A stretch of DNA of 64,000 bases from B1 sp044370475 (GCA_044370475.1 JBILVK010000001.1:90503-154502); one strand, 5' to 3'. Shown: positions 7,244-15,884, numbered from the stretch's first letter. The notes: a model not told the origin generated them from the sequence alone. Made by a program: numbers and translations.

Positions 7244-10177
7244 ATGGAAATAAACTCATTACTAGAAAATAGAACCAGTATTTTAATTGATGCCAGAAAG
7301 GTAGAATCTAACTACTGGGACACGCTGCAACAGTTACTTTCTAAAACAAAATTAGACATTGAAATTCTATGTCTTGTTTCTTCACAACCATCTGAAAACA
7401 CTTTAAAGGATTGGGTTGAAAAAGGAAAAGTAAAATTCATTTTAACCGACGGAAGTAAGAACCTAAACGAGAACTTCTATCAAGTTTTTCAAATGGCTGG
7501 TGGGGCTACAAGTATTTGTGTATACAATACCATTCATTCCTTGGGCAATTTGGTTCAGACCGTACAATCCTATAAAAAACTTATTACGCAAGACTTACTT
7601 GTAATAGGATCTCAAAACATTTCAACCAAAGGGAGCAAACAGAATATTCCATTTGCCAACAGACTTAGCAATAGCCTTACCAGAGTATTTACTTCTGTGC
7701 AGGTAAGCGATGCTAATAGCGGCGTTTTGTTTGGTAAAACTCAAAGTTTACTAGCGTATTGGGGGAAACAATTAGCTACAGGAAATACCTATCTTCAAAC
7801 ATTAAATTTAGCAAAATCATACAGAATTCCTTTAAGCGAATTAGCCATTCCTGCTGAGCAAAGACCAGCATTTTCGCCTATTGCACAAATACCTCACTTA
7901 GTAGGATTAAGGATACAATATTTTGTAAAAGATTCTTTGTGGCAAATAAAAAATGGCAATTGGGGATACAGCGATGGCAACCACCCAATATACCGCTTAG
8001 CCTATTTTGTGGTTTTTTTAATTTGCTTGTTTACCATGCCTTTGTTGAGCCAAGATTATGGAAGCACATGGGATGAAAAAGCACATAATGAATATTCACA
8101 ACTTGCCTATAACTATTTAACTACTTTTGGGGGTGATACCGCTGCATTAGCAGAGCCTTTAAATAGTGCAGATTATATAAGACAAGCTTATAGGTTTTAT
8201 GGGGAGCAAATGAATACGGTATCTGCCTTTGCCTATAATTGGTTTGGTACAGGTATTTACGAAACGAGGCATTTTATCAATTCCATTTATGGACTTATAG
8301 GTTTAATTTTTGCATCGCTCATAGCCTTTGAATTGGCGGGTTGGAGGGCAGCCTTGATGGCCATATTGTTTATGTACTTAAATCCGGGTTGGTTAGGACA
8401 TAGCATGAATAACCCAACAGATATCCCCTTTGCAACTGGTTTTGCCTTTGCGGGTTACTTTATGATTAAGGTGATGAGGAGTTTGCCACAACCTAAATTT
8501 AGGGATTTATTTTGGCTAGCATTTGGGGTTGGAATTGGACTTGCATCTCGTGTTGGGGCATTCTTATTAGTTGCCTATTTAGGCCTCTTTTTAGGAGTTA
8601 ATTTCTTAGATAAAATTAGGAGCAAGAAGGCTAAAATTGGCGACCTATTGCTTCCATATGCAAAGATCTTTTTCATTGTTGCCATCATTGGTTATGTGAT
8701 TGGAATTGCCATATGGCCATATGCCTTAGATAATCCGTTAAAGCATCCATTTCAAGCTTTTGCAAAAGCTTCGGAGAATGCCTTTTACACCAACAATGTT
8801 GAGCTATTTGATGGCATGAGAATGTACATGATAACAGGTGCACCTTGGTATTATGTATTCAAATTTATGGGTATGGGAAATCCCTTGTATCTCATCATTG
8901 GATTATTGCTATCTGTTGTTCTTTTTTCGCCCCTCAGCAAAAGAATTGGTTCAGGCAATTGGCTTATGCTTATGTTTATGATCATTTTTCCAATTCTATA
9001 CGCAGAATATAGCAATATCAATTATTATAATGGCTGGAGACATTACTTGTTTATCATACCTTTTGTGGTGCCATTGGCGGCTGTTGCCTATGATTACCTA
9101 TTTACCTTAAGCAAACCTATTGCGCTAACATCTGCCCTGATGTTAGTTGTCCTTTTTGCAAAACCAGCCGTTTGGATCATCCAAAATCACCCAAATGAAT
9201 ATGTTTATTTTAATGAAATGGTTGGAGGCTTAAAAGGCGCATACGGAACATATGAAACAGATTATTATAGCAACTCATGCAGAGAGGCTGCAGAATGGAT
9301 TGCCAAAAAGCATCCAACAGACACTTTGGTTATAGGAATTAATAACGAAACAACCACTGCATCCTATTGGGCAAGGCAAATTAATCCAAGACTAAACTTT
9401 GTATGGACAAGAGAAGCCGAAGAACAAAAACTAGCTTGGGATTATTTGATTCTAACAACAAGAACATTTTCTAAAAATGAGCTATTGAACGGGTCGTTTC
9501 CTCCAAAAGGAACAGTTTATACGGTTGAGGCAGATGGCATACCTTTAGCTGCGGTAGTTAAGAGAGAAAATTACAGCATGCCACTAGGATATAAGGCGCT
9601 TGACCAACAAAAATTTGATTCCTCTATTTACTATTTTGAAGATGCAGTTAGGTATGCGCCAAAAGACGAAGAAGCATGGCGAATGCTGGGCTTTTCATTG
9701 ATTAATAAAGGTAGATTAGACAGTGCAGAAATCATGCTCAACAAAGCGATAGAAATCTATCCAGAAAACTTTACAGGCTGGAATAACCTGGGCTTAGTTT
9801 ACTTTAATAAAAAGAACTTCCCTAAAGCCATTGAGGCTTTTAATAAGAGCACAAAGTTCAAAGAAAACATAACCGAAAGTTGGTATTATTGTGCTTTAGC
9901 TTACCTTAATTTAGGAGATTATCCAAATGCCATAAAGCAACTAGAAATGGCAGTAAAACACAATGCCAGCATCCCAGAAGTCTATTATTATCTAGGCAAA
10001 TCTTACTATGCAACTGGTAACCTTCAAAAGGCCTCAGATAATTATCAATTAGCACTTAGTCTGAACCAAAACATGGCGCAAGCATGGGGTGAATTGGCAG
10101 AAGTTTTCACTAAACTCAATCAACCAGAATATGCTAAACAATGTATGGATAGGTATAGAGCGCTAGGTGGCAACTAG
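7244..10177 (+). CDS. GT2-like / GT-C glycosyltransferase / TPR fusion protein
   Basis: A 977-residue protein with three parts. Residues 1-235 resemble a family 2 glycosyltransferase fold (an LSNSLTRVF...VSDANSG stretch like the acceptor region of DPM1 relatives) but lack the DxD and NExxxI motifs, so this part looks inactive. Residues 245-640 form a polytopic GT-C-type domain with an acidic first loop (STWDEKAHNEY near 277). Residues 785-977 are about five TPR units. It probably transfers a sugar from a polyprenyl-phosphate donor on the periplasmic face, with the TPRs as docking surface. It is the last gene of the operon. Confidence 0.75.
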   Translation: MEINSLLENRTSILIDARKVESNYWDTLQQLLSKTKLDIEILCLVSSQPSENTLKDWVEKGKVKFILTDGSKNLNENFYQVFQMAGGATSICVYNTIHSLGNLVQTVQSYKKLITQDLLVIGSQNISTKGSKQNIPFANRLSNSLTRVFTSVQVSDANSGVLFGKTQSLLAYWGKQLATGNTYLQTLNLAKSYRIPLSELAIPAEQRPAFSPIAQIPHLVGLRIQYFVKDSLWQIKNGNWGYSDGNHPIYRLAYFVVFLICLFTMPLLSQDYGSTWDEKAHNEYSQLAYNYLTTFGGDTAALAEPLNSADYIRQAYRFYGEQMNTVSAFAYNWFGTGIYETRHFINSIYGLIGLIFASLIAFELAGWRAALMAILFMYLNPGWLGHSMNNPTDIPFATGFAFAGYFMIKVMRSLPQPKFRDLFWLAFGVGIGLASRVGAFLLVAYLGLFLGVNFLDKIRSKKAKIGDLLLPYAKIFFIVAIIGYVIGIAIWPYALDNPLKHPFQAFAKASENAFYTNNVELFDGMRMYMITGAPWYYVFKFMGMGNPLYLIIGLLLSVVLFSPLSKRIGSGNWLMLMFMIIFPILYAEYSNINYYNGWRHYLFIIPFVVPLAAVAYDYLFTLSKPIALTSALMLVVLFAKPAVWIIQNHPNEYVYFNEMVGGLKGAYGTYETDYYSNSCREAAEWIAKKHPTDTLVIGINNETTTASYWARQINPRLNFVWTREAEEQKLAWDYLILTTRTFSKNELLNGSFPPKGTVYTVEADGIPLAAVVKRENYSMPLGYKALDQQKFDSSIYYFEDAVRYAPKDEEAWRMLGFSLINKGRLDSAEIMLNKAIEIYPENFTGWNNLGLVYFNKKNFPKAIEAFNKSTKFKENITESWYYCALAYLNLGDYPNAIKQLEMAVKHNASIPEVYYYLGKSYYATGNLQKASDNYQLALSLNQNMAQAWGELAEVFTKLNQPEYAKQCMDRYRALGGN
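7552..7561 (+). repeat. Dispersed near-palindrome GGTTCAGACC (copy 2)
   Basis: Flanked by TTT and GTA and read as VQT in the GT-C fusion gene. It is a member of the GGWTCRRACC family. Confidence 0.65.
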
Positions 10178-10230
10178 GTGCTTCTCTTCATTTATTAACA
10201 GCATTTTAAGAAATTGTCTATTTTTTATGT

Positions 10231-10267
10231 TTTCGCTGAATCCTTATTTACCTAAGGTTAAGCGAAA
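10231..10267. repeat. Imperfect inverted repeat ahead of the Fic-like/HTH gene
   Basis: Arms TTTCGCT and AGCGAAA, with inner arms CCTTA and TAAGG around a TTTACC loop, lie in the 188-bp gap between the GT-C fusion gene and the Fic-like/winged-helix gene. No T-run follows, so a simple terminator is unlikely. It could be an operator for the downstream regulator or an RNA hairpin. A second AAGGTTAAA lies a little further on. I see nothing else in this gap. Confidence 0.4.
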
Positions 10268-10365
10268 TTGCACTGGGTTCATTTAAGGTTAAACTTAGTA
10301 ATCCACCATTTTACTGTATAAGGGCATCAATTTCCAAATCTATTTTCAACTTAGATTCGTAGTTG

Positions 10366-11535
10366 ATGATACTCATAAATAAGTACGAACCCATAATCTC
10401 CATTGATGAAGCATTTCTTCAATGCGTTCAAGAGCAAGTTGAACTTTCAAAGATATTTGAGTTTATTGACCTACCTGAAGGGATAAGAAATATTGAAAAG
10501 GTAAATAGTGCTATTCTTAGAAACTATTATGCAAATGCATTGGATAATAATTTATTAGATATAAAGAGTGTAAAATATCTTGTAAATAAAAATTTGCGTG
10601 CCAGCAATTTAGCAGAACGTGGAGTTGAACAATATCAGAAAGCAGAACAATTTATTTCTGAACAATTACATGAAGATTTAAGTATAGGTTTACTAGGTCA
10701 ACTACAAAAAATTATCATCGACGATTTATATCAGAACAACAATGAAATAAATCTTTTTTCGAGCCAAAGCTCACGCTTGCCAGAAAGACTGAGCATGGAA
10801 AGTGAAATTGAATTAGAGAGTTTATTCGAATTCTTAAATAATGATACCGAATTTCACCCTATTCTTCAAAGTTGGATTCTTCACTTTAGAATTATGTCTT
10901 TGCCGCTGTATAGCGAATCAAAATCAAAATTCGCTAGTTTGATGCAATGGTTCTGGCTTAGGAAAAATAAAATGGACATGCATGGTTTGATTTGTTTAGA
11001 GCACGAAATCTACATCAACAAGCTTACCTACGACCAAATCATAAATAATGCAATACAGGGCGAGGAAAACGCCTTAAACGAGCAAATAACTTTTGGGTTG
11101 CAGTTGCAACAAATGCAATTAGGTAGATTAAAAGACCTATTAAGAAATTATTTTCGCCAGCAAGTAGATTTTGACAAGCTTAATCCACGCCAGAAAAACA
11201 TCATGAATTATGTTTTTGAGCGTGGTTATAAATTGAAAGAAATTGATGATTCAATCTTAAATAAGCGCCAAAAGCTAATCATGTACATCGTACAGCACCG
11301 CGGCTTTATTTCTACAAAAGAATTGGTAAATGAATTTGATTGTAACAGAAAAACAATTCAAAGAGATTTTCAGTTATTGCTAGATTTAGGATTGGTTAAA
11401 TCTATTGGCGCAGGTGCAGGTTTGAGATACTGCATAAATCTGCAAGAAAAAGGAAATCCGCTGATGGAAAAATATCAGGCGGATTTTATTCAACAAAAAA
11501 ACACAGATGAAGAATTTCTAGAAGACGAACTATAG
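10366..11535 (+). CDS. Fic-like protein without catalytic motif, fused to DeoR-type winged helix
   Basis: The start is the ATG at 10366 (a TTG lies immediately upstream), giving 389 residues. Residues about 90-265 follow a Fic-domain layout (long helix, FEFLNNDTEFHPILQSWILHFRI, then the loop and helix), but the HPFxxGNGR catalytic loop is replaced by LPLYSESKSKFASLMQWFW, so AMP transfer is not expected. The C-terminal 100 residues carry a winged helix-turn-helix (QKLIMYIVQHRGFISTKELV, then NRKTIQRDFQLLLDLG) of DeoR/HTH_11 type. It is probably a transcription regulator. It ends in EDEL inside a palindrome shared with the convergent gene. Confidence 0.7.
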   Translation: MILINKYEPIISIDEAFLQCVQEQVELSKIFEFIDLPEGIRNIEKVNSAILRNYYANALDNNLLDIKSVKYLVNKNLRASNLAERGVEQYQKAEQFISEQLHEDLSIGLLGQLQKIIIDDLYQNNNEINLFSSQSSRLPERLSMESEIELESLFEFLNNDTEFHPILQSWILHFRIMSLPLYSESKSKFASLMQWFWLRKNKMDMHGLICLEHEIYINKLTYDQIINNAIQGEENALNEQITFGLQLQQMQLGRLKDLLRNYFRQQVDFDKLNPRQKNIMNYVFERGYKLKEIDDSILNKRQKLIMYIVQHRGFISTKELVNEFDCNRKTIQRDFQLLLDLGLVKSIGAGAGLRYCINLQEKGNPLMEKYQADFIQQKNTDEEFLEDEL

Positions 11536-11544
11536 TTCGTCTTC
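11521..11544. repeat. Perfect 24-bp palindrome spanning two convergent stop codons
   Basis: GAAGACGAACTA is followed directly by its exact reverse complement. Each strand reads GAA GAC GAA CTA TAG, so both convergent genes end in EDEL and stop within it, overlapping by 6 bp (11530-11535). No T-run follows on either side. RNA from either strand could form a 10-bp or longer hairpin. Confidence 0.9.
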
Positions 11545-11751
11545 ATTATAAAAATAATCTTCATTGGTAGGATAATCTGGCCAGATTTCCTCAATAGTTT
11601 CAAATGGCTCGCCATCATCTTCTAATTCTTGTAAATTTTCTATCACCTCTAATGGTGCTCCAGAGCGAATGGCATAATCGATTAATTCATCTTTTGTGGC
11701 AGGCCATGGTGCATCATCTAGATACGAAGCTAATTCTAATGTCCAGTACAT
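11530..11751 (-). CDS. Small acidic DUF2795-like conserved protein
   Basis: A 73-residue, strongly acidic protein beginning MYWTLELASYLDDAPWPATK and ending in a D/E-rich tail. This is a very conserved small protein in Bacteroidota, usually labelled DUF2795. The DELIDYAIRSGAPLEVIENLQEL core looks like a small helical domain. The function is unknown. A -7-like element (11774-11781) lies 22 nt upstream. Its final EDEL codons and stop lie in the 24-bp palindrome shared with the Fic-like/HTH gene. Confidence 0.85.
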   Translation of the reverse strand: MYWTLELASYLDDAPWPATKDELIDYAIRSGAPLEVIENLQELEDDGEPFETIEEIWPDYPTNEDYFYNEDEL

Positions 11752-11773
11752 AATTTAACTGTTTAATTTAACG

Positions 11774-11781
11774 CGAAATTA
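11774..11781 (-). promoter_or_regulatory. -7-like element of the DUF2795-like gene
   Basis: The minus strand reads TAATTTCG (TAnnTTCG variant), followed by CGTT, 22 nt before the ATG. It is the only good match in the 87-bp gap to menE. Confidence 0.4.
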
Positions 11782-11838
11782 TAAAAAGGATGGACTTATC
11801 AATCAAGTTTTTGTTAAACTACGTTATTTATGTGAAAC

Positions 11839-12897
11839 TTACTGATTTACAAGCCATTCATTTATTTTGTGTCGTGATACTTTTCCAGAATCAAGCAATG
11901 GAAACTGCGGTAAGCATAAAAAACGCTTAGGTACCTTATACTTTAACCCACTTTGGTTCAGACCATTTTTGAGCTCATCAAAGAGCTTTTGAGTGATAAG
12001 TTTGCTGACAATTAATACCAATTCACTGCCCCATTTTTCATGTGGCAAACTGCTCACAATAACTTGGCAATCGAGTGGCAGTATACCTGTTTCTAAAATT
12101 GCATTCTCGATTTCCTCTGGTGAAATTTTAACACCTCCAGAATTAACAACAAAATCCAATCTTCCTATCCATTCAAAGTGATCTTCATTCACCCATTTCG
12201 CTAAGTCGTTTGTAACCAATTCCCCCTCTAAAAATGGGGCCTTAATACAAATTTGCTGTGTATCGTTTATCCTCAAAGAATACGGAGCAATAGCCTTATA
12301 TCCATCGCTTACTTTTATGTTCTTTAAGGCTACATGCGAAAGCGTTTCCGTCATACCATAACTCTGAAAGCTATTTACAGGCAATACACTAATTCTTTCT
12401 TTCAAATTGTTACTCAAAGAGCTTCCACCTATGAGAACATTTTTGAATCGGTTATATTTTTCTGTAGAAAACCCCTCATCCATTAATTGCAGCGGAACAA
12501 AGGATGCAAAAGTAAATGGGTGTAAAGAACTTATTTTTTCAAACACATTTGAAGCAGGCCTCATTAAGGTAATTGGACAATCCAATTTAAGAGCCCGTGC
12601 AAGCATCATTGCCCCTCCTACAAAATTGGCATCCAAACACAGCAAAATATGCTCTTGCCCCTTTCCTAATTTAAGTGCATCAATTGTTGCCTGTGCACTT
12701 AATTCTAGCGCATGCTTGTTAAAGCTAAATTCCTTTGGAATACCTGTAGAACCGCTGCTTTTGAATATAAAATATTTATCATGAACCCAATTATCCAAAA
12801 AAACTTGAATAGCCTTAAGATAGAATTCATCAAAGTGAGCCCCCATGAAATTCTCAAGCGTGTATACTTCCTGTTCTATTTGAATTACAAATGGCAT
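11839..12897 (-). CDS. menE: o-Succinylbenzoate-CoA ligase-like AMP-binding enzyme
   Basis: The start is the ATG at 12895-12897, giving 352 residues; a longer reading to 12960 runs through the terminator of the upstream gene and is rejected. It is an ANL-superfamily adenylating enzyme: P-loop SSGSTGIPKEF near 48-58, A5-type QSYGMTETLSHV near 175, and the hinge GRLDFVVNSGGVKISPEEIE near 245-264. Short AMP-binding proteins of this size in Bacteroidota are MenE, which activates o-succinylbenzoate in menaquinone synthesis. No other men genes are nearby, so the substrate rests on family similarity. Confidence 0.75.
   Translation of the reverse strand: MPFVIQIEQEVYTLENFMGAHFDEFYLKAIQVFLDNWVHDKYFIFKSSGSTGIPKEFSFNKHALELSAQATIDALKLGKGQEHILLCLDANFVGGAMMLARALKLDCPITLMRPASNVFEKISSLHPFTFASFVPLQLMDEGFSTEKYNRFKNVLIGGSSLSNNLKERISVLPVNSFQSYGMTETLSHVALKNIKVSDGYKAIAPYSLRINDTQQICIKAPFLEGELVTNDLAKWVNEDHFEWIGRLDFVVNSGGVKISPEEIENAILETGILPLDCQVIVSSLPHEKWGSELVLIVSKLITQKLFDELKNGLNQSGLKYKVPKRFLCLPQFPLLDSGKVSRHKINEWLVNQ
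11955..11964 (+). repeat. Dispersed near-palindrome GGTTCAGACC (copy 3)
   Basis: Flanked by TTT and ATT. It lies inside menE and is read on the gene's strand as GLN. Confidence 0.65.
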
Positions 12898-12911
12898 TTC
12901 ACAAAGGTATA

Positions 12912-12942
12912 TAAAAAAGAAAGTCCCGCTAATTAGCGAGAC
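12912..12942 (-). terminator. Rho-independent terminator of the choice-of-anchor V gene
   Basis: On the minus strand a 10-bp stem, GTCTCGCTAA / TTAGCGGGAC with one G-U pair, has its 3' end at 12923 and is followed by CTTTCTTTTTT (12912-12922). It lies 18 bp past the stop of the T9SS-sorted protein and just before the menE start. Confidence 0.8.
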
Positions 12943-12960
12943 CTTCAACCCATAAATCAA

Positions 12961-13767
12961 TCAATTTTTTTGAAGCAATAATTTCCGGTTTATCACCTTC
13001 CCATCTAATTCAAGTCTCACAAAATAGATACCATTTGTAAGCTCAGGCAAAGCAACTGTTTCCTCGCTCTTACCCATGCTAAACTGCTCATTCTTCAATA
13101 CGCTTACCTCTTTTCCAGTAATATCTAACAAAGATATTTTAACTTCACCTGCACGTTTCAATACAAATCCCATATGTAGGTCTGAACCAATTACCAATGG
13201 ATTTGGATAGATTGATAGATTGCTCAACGTTTCATTTTCTGCTAAACCTGAAGAAATATTCTCATTTACTTCATAAACCGACTTGCGCACCACATTTCTA
13301 TTGTTTGCAAAAGCTCCATAAAAGCTAACTGTTCCAGTACCTGCTGCTGGTGCAACCCAAGTAAAAGTAAATACTGCTGTACTTGATGATATAGGCATGG
13401 TATGCGTAATATACTTTAGGCCTACAACTTGGTTTCCAGAACCTGCAGTTATGCTCCCAACCAATGAGCCATCCAACTTTTGCGGACTCACACACAAACC
13501 TTTTTTTCCTGCACCATCTATGGTTGCCGTAATGCTATAGGAAGCCCCAGGAATGTATCCCGCTGCGGGTATATTGCTACTAAAAATTCCTGTTACACTT
13601 GTAGCGGGACCACTGTGGCATCCAGAAGTAGCACAAGTCTTCCCTCCATCTCCAGGCGACCCTGATCTTCCATCACTTGGTGCTCCTGTTGGCAATGAAT
13701 GTAGCCCTTGGAAGCTTAGCATTCCAGTAATAAAAGTGGCAATAATTAGTAAATTTTTTCTTTTCAT
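12961..13767 (-). CDS. Choice-of-anchor V type protein with T9SS sorting domain
   Basis: A 268-residue exported protein. A signal peptide occupies about residues 1-22, followed by a GAPSDGRSGSPGDGG stretch and CATSGCHSG near 45-53, the signature I associate with the choice-of-anchor V family. A beta-sandwich domain follows to about 180. The last 80 residues are a type A T9SS sorting domain (SIYPNPLVIGSDLHMGF, then NGIYFVRLELDGKVINRKLL). The CX4CH motif could bind heme, but a single motif is weak evidence. It is probably exported across the outer membrane by T9SS. Confidence 0.75.
   Translation of the reverse strand: MKRKNLLIIATFITGMLSFQGLHSLPTGAPSDGRSGSPGDGGKTCATSGCHSGPATSVTGIFSSNIPAAGYIPGASYSITATIDGAGKKGLCVSPQKLDGSLVGSITAGSGNQVVGLKYITHTMPISSSTAVFTFTWVAPAAGTGTVSFYGAFANNRNVVRKSVYEVNENISSGLAENETLSNLSIYPNPLVIGSDLHMGFVLKRAGEVKISLLDITGKEVSVLKNEQFSMGKSEETVALPELTNGIYFVRLELDGKVINRKLLLQKN
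13179..13188 (-). repeat. Dispersed near-palindrome GGTTCAGACC (copy 4)
   Basis: GGTCTGAACC on the plus strand. It is read as GSD within the T9SS sorting domain of the minus-strand gene. Confidence 0.65.
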
Positions 13768-13844
13768 ACGTGCATCATGTATTAATATATATGTGTAGAC
13801 AAATAATTCCTAAAATGGTTGCAACCCAATTAGTGGCTTTAGAC

Positions 13845-15122
13845 TTATCTCGCTCTTAACCAAGGCAATGGATTTTGAAACACTTGCTGTTTCCAAACCT
13901 CAAAATGCAATCTACTTGTCCCATCCTCCGCATTAATTGCCAACTCACCTATAACATCATCCGTATTTACTTCCTGACCAATCTTTACATTTACCGTTTC
14001 CAAACGAGCATAAACGGTAAAATACTCACCATGGTTAATCAAAACCACCTTATCAAGACCAGGAATTGGAAAAATTCCCTTTACTTTTCCTTTATAAACA
14101 GTCTTTACAACAGCACCATTTGAAGAACTTATATCAATGCCGTTGTTGGTTGTAACAACCCCTTTTAAGGTTGGATGGTTGTGTGCTCCAAAGCTCTGAT
14201 ACAACTGCCCTTTAACTGGCCATGGTAACTTCCCCTTATTACTCACAAAATCACCATTCAACTTTAAATCAGCATCCGACAAATAGCTGTTTTTTGTGGT
14301 TGGAGCAGCTGGTTTATTATTCTTTTTAGCCTCTTTTGCCCGCTTAATTTCTTCTGCCTTTTTAGCTGCAGCAATCTCTGCACTAATTAAATTATTAATA
14401 GATTGATTTAACTTTTTAGCTGCCTTCTCTTGCTCAATAATAGTTTGGCTTAACGACTTTACCTTTTGTTGAACCTTCCCCAATAAAACACTCTGTTCCT
14501 TCTTATCTACAACAAGCTCTTTCTTCTCTTCCTCTTTTATTTTTATTAAGCCAACCTTTTGCCTTTTTACATCTATAAGTTCATTAAGAGCTAAAATCAT
14601 TTGATTTTGCGTTTTTAAAATTAGCTGAGCCTGTTGCTGACGGTAAGAACCGTAAGCATTTAGGTATTTTAACCTTCTTAATGCTTGGTCAAAACTCTTC
14701 GAATCAAAAATAAACAATAGGGCTGAACCAACATCGCGTTTCTTGTATACCGATACCAGATAGTTTGCATAGTCTAGCTTCAACAATTCAATGTCTGATT
14801 TAAGTGACTCTACAAACTTGTGTTGATTCGCAATTTCGATGCTAATTTCAAAGGTCTCTTGAGAAACATTTTCAATGACCCTTTCTCTGGTTTGAATTTG
14901 AGCGCCAATAACCTCCAATTGTTTAATGGAATTCCTTTCTTCAGACTTCACTTTCTCAAGCTCCTTCTTATTTCTAGAAATCTGTTCCTGCAAGGCCTTG
15001 CGCTGCTGCTCAAGCGCTTTTCTCTTATTGGTAAATTTTTGGGCAAAGGCCAAATTACCAATAAATGCTGTTAGTAAAACAACACTAATAAATCTTAACT
15101 TTATACGACTTAGGTACAACAA
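13845..15122 (-). CDS. EnvC-like murein hydrolase activator (M23 fold)
   Basis: A 425-residue protein: a signal peptide ending at LAFAQ (residue 28), a long coiled coil (30-260) with lysine/glutamate heptads, a low-complexity linker, and a C-terminal LytM/M23 domain (300-425). The M23 metal ligands are altered: the usual HxxxD histidine is in NNGIDIS and the HxH motif is reduced to LHFEV. That is the pattern of EnvC-type activators, which switch on amidases rather than cut peptidoglycan. The start is one of two adjacent TTG codons (15117-15122), overlapping the end of the DUF4292 gene by 38 bp. Confidence 0.8.
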   Translation of the reverse strand: MLYLSRIKLRFISVVLLTAFIGNLAFAQKFTNKRKALEQQRKALQEQISRNKKELEKVKSEERNSIKQLEVIGAQIQTRERVIENVSQETFEISIEIANQHKFVESLKSDIELLKLDYANYLVSVYKKRDVGSALLFIFDSKSFDQALRRLKYLNAYGSYRQQQAQLILKTQNQMILALNELIDVKRQKVGLIKIKEEEKKELVVDKKEQSVLLGKVQQKVKSLSQTIIEQEKAAKKLNQSINNLISAEIAAAKKAEEIKRAKEAKKNNKPAAPTTKNSYLSDADLKLNGDFVSNKGKLPWPVKGQLYQSFGAHNHPTLKGVVTTNNGIDISSSNGAVVKTVYKGKVKGIFPIPGLDKVVLINHGEYFTVYARLETVNVKIGQEVNTDDVIGELAINAEDGTSRLHFEVWKQQVFQNPLPWLRAR

Positions 15123-15876
15123 ACTGAGGTTCCTTTTTTATGTTTGTTGCGAAGTTGGTGATAGAAAACTTACATTCTATCTTTTTTTCTCCCTGAATGT
15201 TGATTACTATTTCATGTGGATAGGAAAATCCCGAAACATTTTTAAAATCATTAAATTTAACAAGCATTTGCTGTGATTTGGCTTGTTCAGATAAAGCTAC
15301 ACTTTGTGCTATATAATTAGCATCATAAGTTGCCTTATGCTTAATTCCTCCCATATCTAATAACAAAACTAGATATTGAGTCAAACTATCAACACTGGTA
15401 ACACCCACTTTGGGGTCGTACATAGCATTTGCCCAAGTTAAATTTTGCAATTGCTCAAATCCCATTGGAGCACTAGAAAAATTACGCAAAAAAGAATACG
15501 AAGCAGAAATATATGTTCTATTCACTAAATCCAATATCCTGATAGAATCCGGCTTTATTAAAACCCTTGCCACATTTACTATTCCGAGTGCTTTAGCATT
15601 TAAATAAATGTATTGATCTCTTTTTGCCGATACTTCTATATTTAGGGTAACAGATTGTTTTCCATCAGCATAATCTGCCTCAGAATTAAACGACAATTCA
15701 TTACTCCAATTTTTTTGCGATACTACCCTTGCAAACAACAACTCCTCTGCGCTTACGCCCTTAGAAGCAATCGCTTTCTCTATAGCCTTTGGCTGCTGCC
15801 CTGTTACATTCTTCTTAGTTTTACAAGAAAATAAAACAGTACTCAATACCACTAAAATGAAAATATAAGCTCTCAT
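15085..15876 (-). CDS. DUF4292 lipoprotein
   Basis: A 263-residue protein with a lipobox (VLSTVLFSCKTKK, lipidated Cys near residue 18) and a beta-rich DUF4292 domain with a LolA/LppX-like appearance. In Bacteroidota this gene commonly lies between a TPR gene and an M23 gene, exactly as here, so a role in envelope assembly is likely. It starts 8 bp after the TPR stop and overlaps the EnvC-like gene. The molecular function is unknown. Confidence 0.8.
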   Translation of the reverse strand: MRAYIFILVVLSTVLFSCKTKKNVTGQQPKAIEKAIASKGVSAEELLFARVVSQKNWSNELSFNSEADYADGKQSVTLNIEVSAKRDQYIYLNAKALGIVNVARVLIKPDSIRILDLVNRTYISASYSFLRNFSSAPMGFEQLQNLTWANAMYDPKVGVTSVDSLTQYLVLLLDMGGIKHKATYDANYIAQSVALSEQAKSQQMLVKFNDFKNVSGFSYPHEIVINIQGEKKIECKFSITNFATNIKKEPQFVVPKSYKVKIY

Positions 15877-15884
15877 ACTATAAC

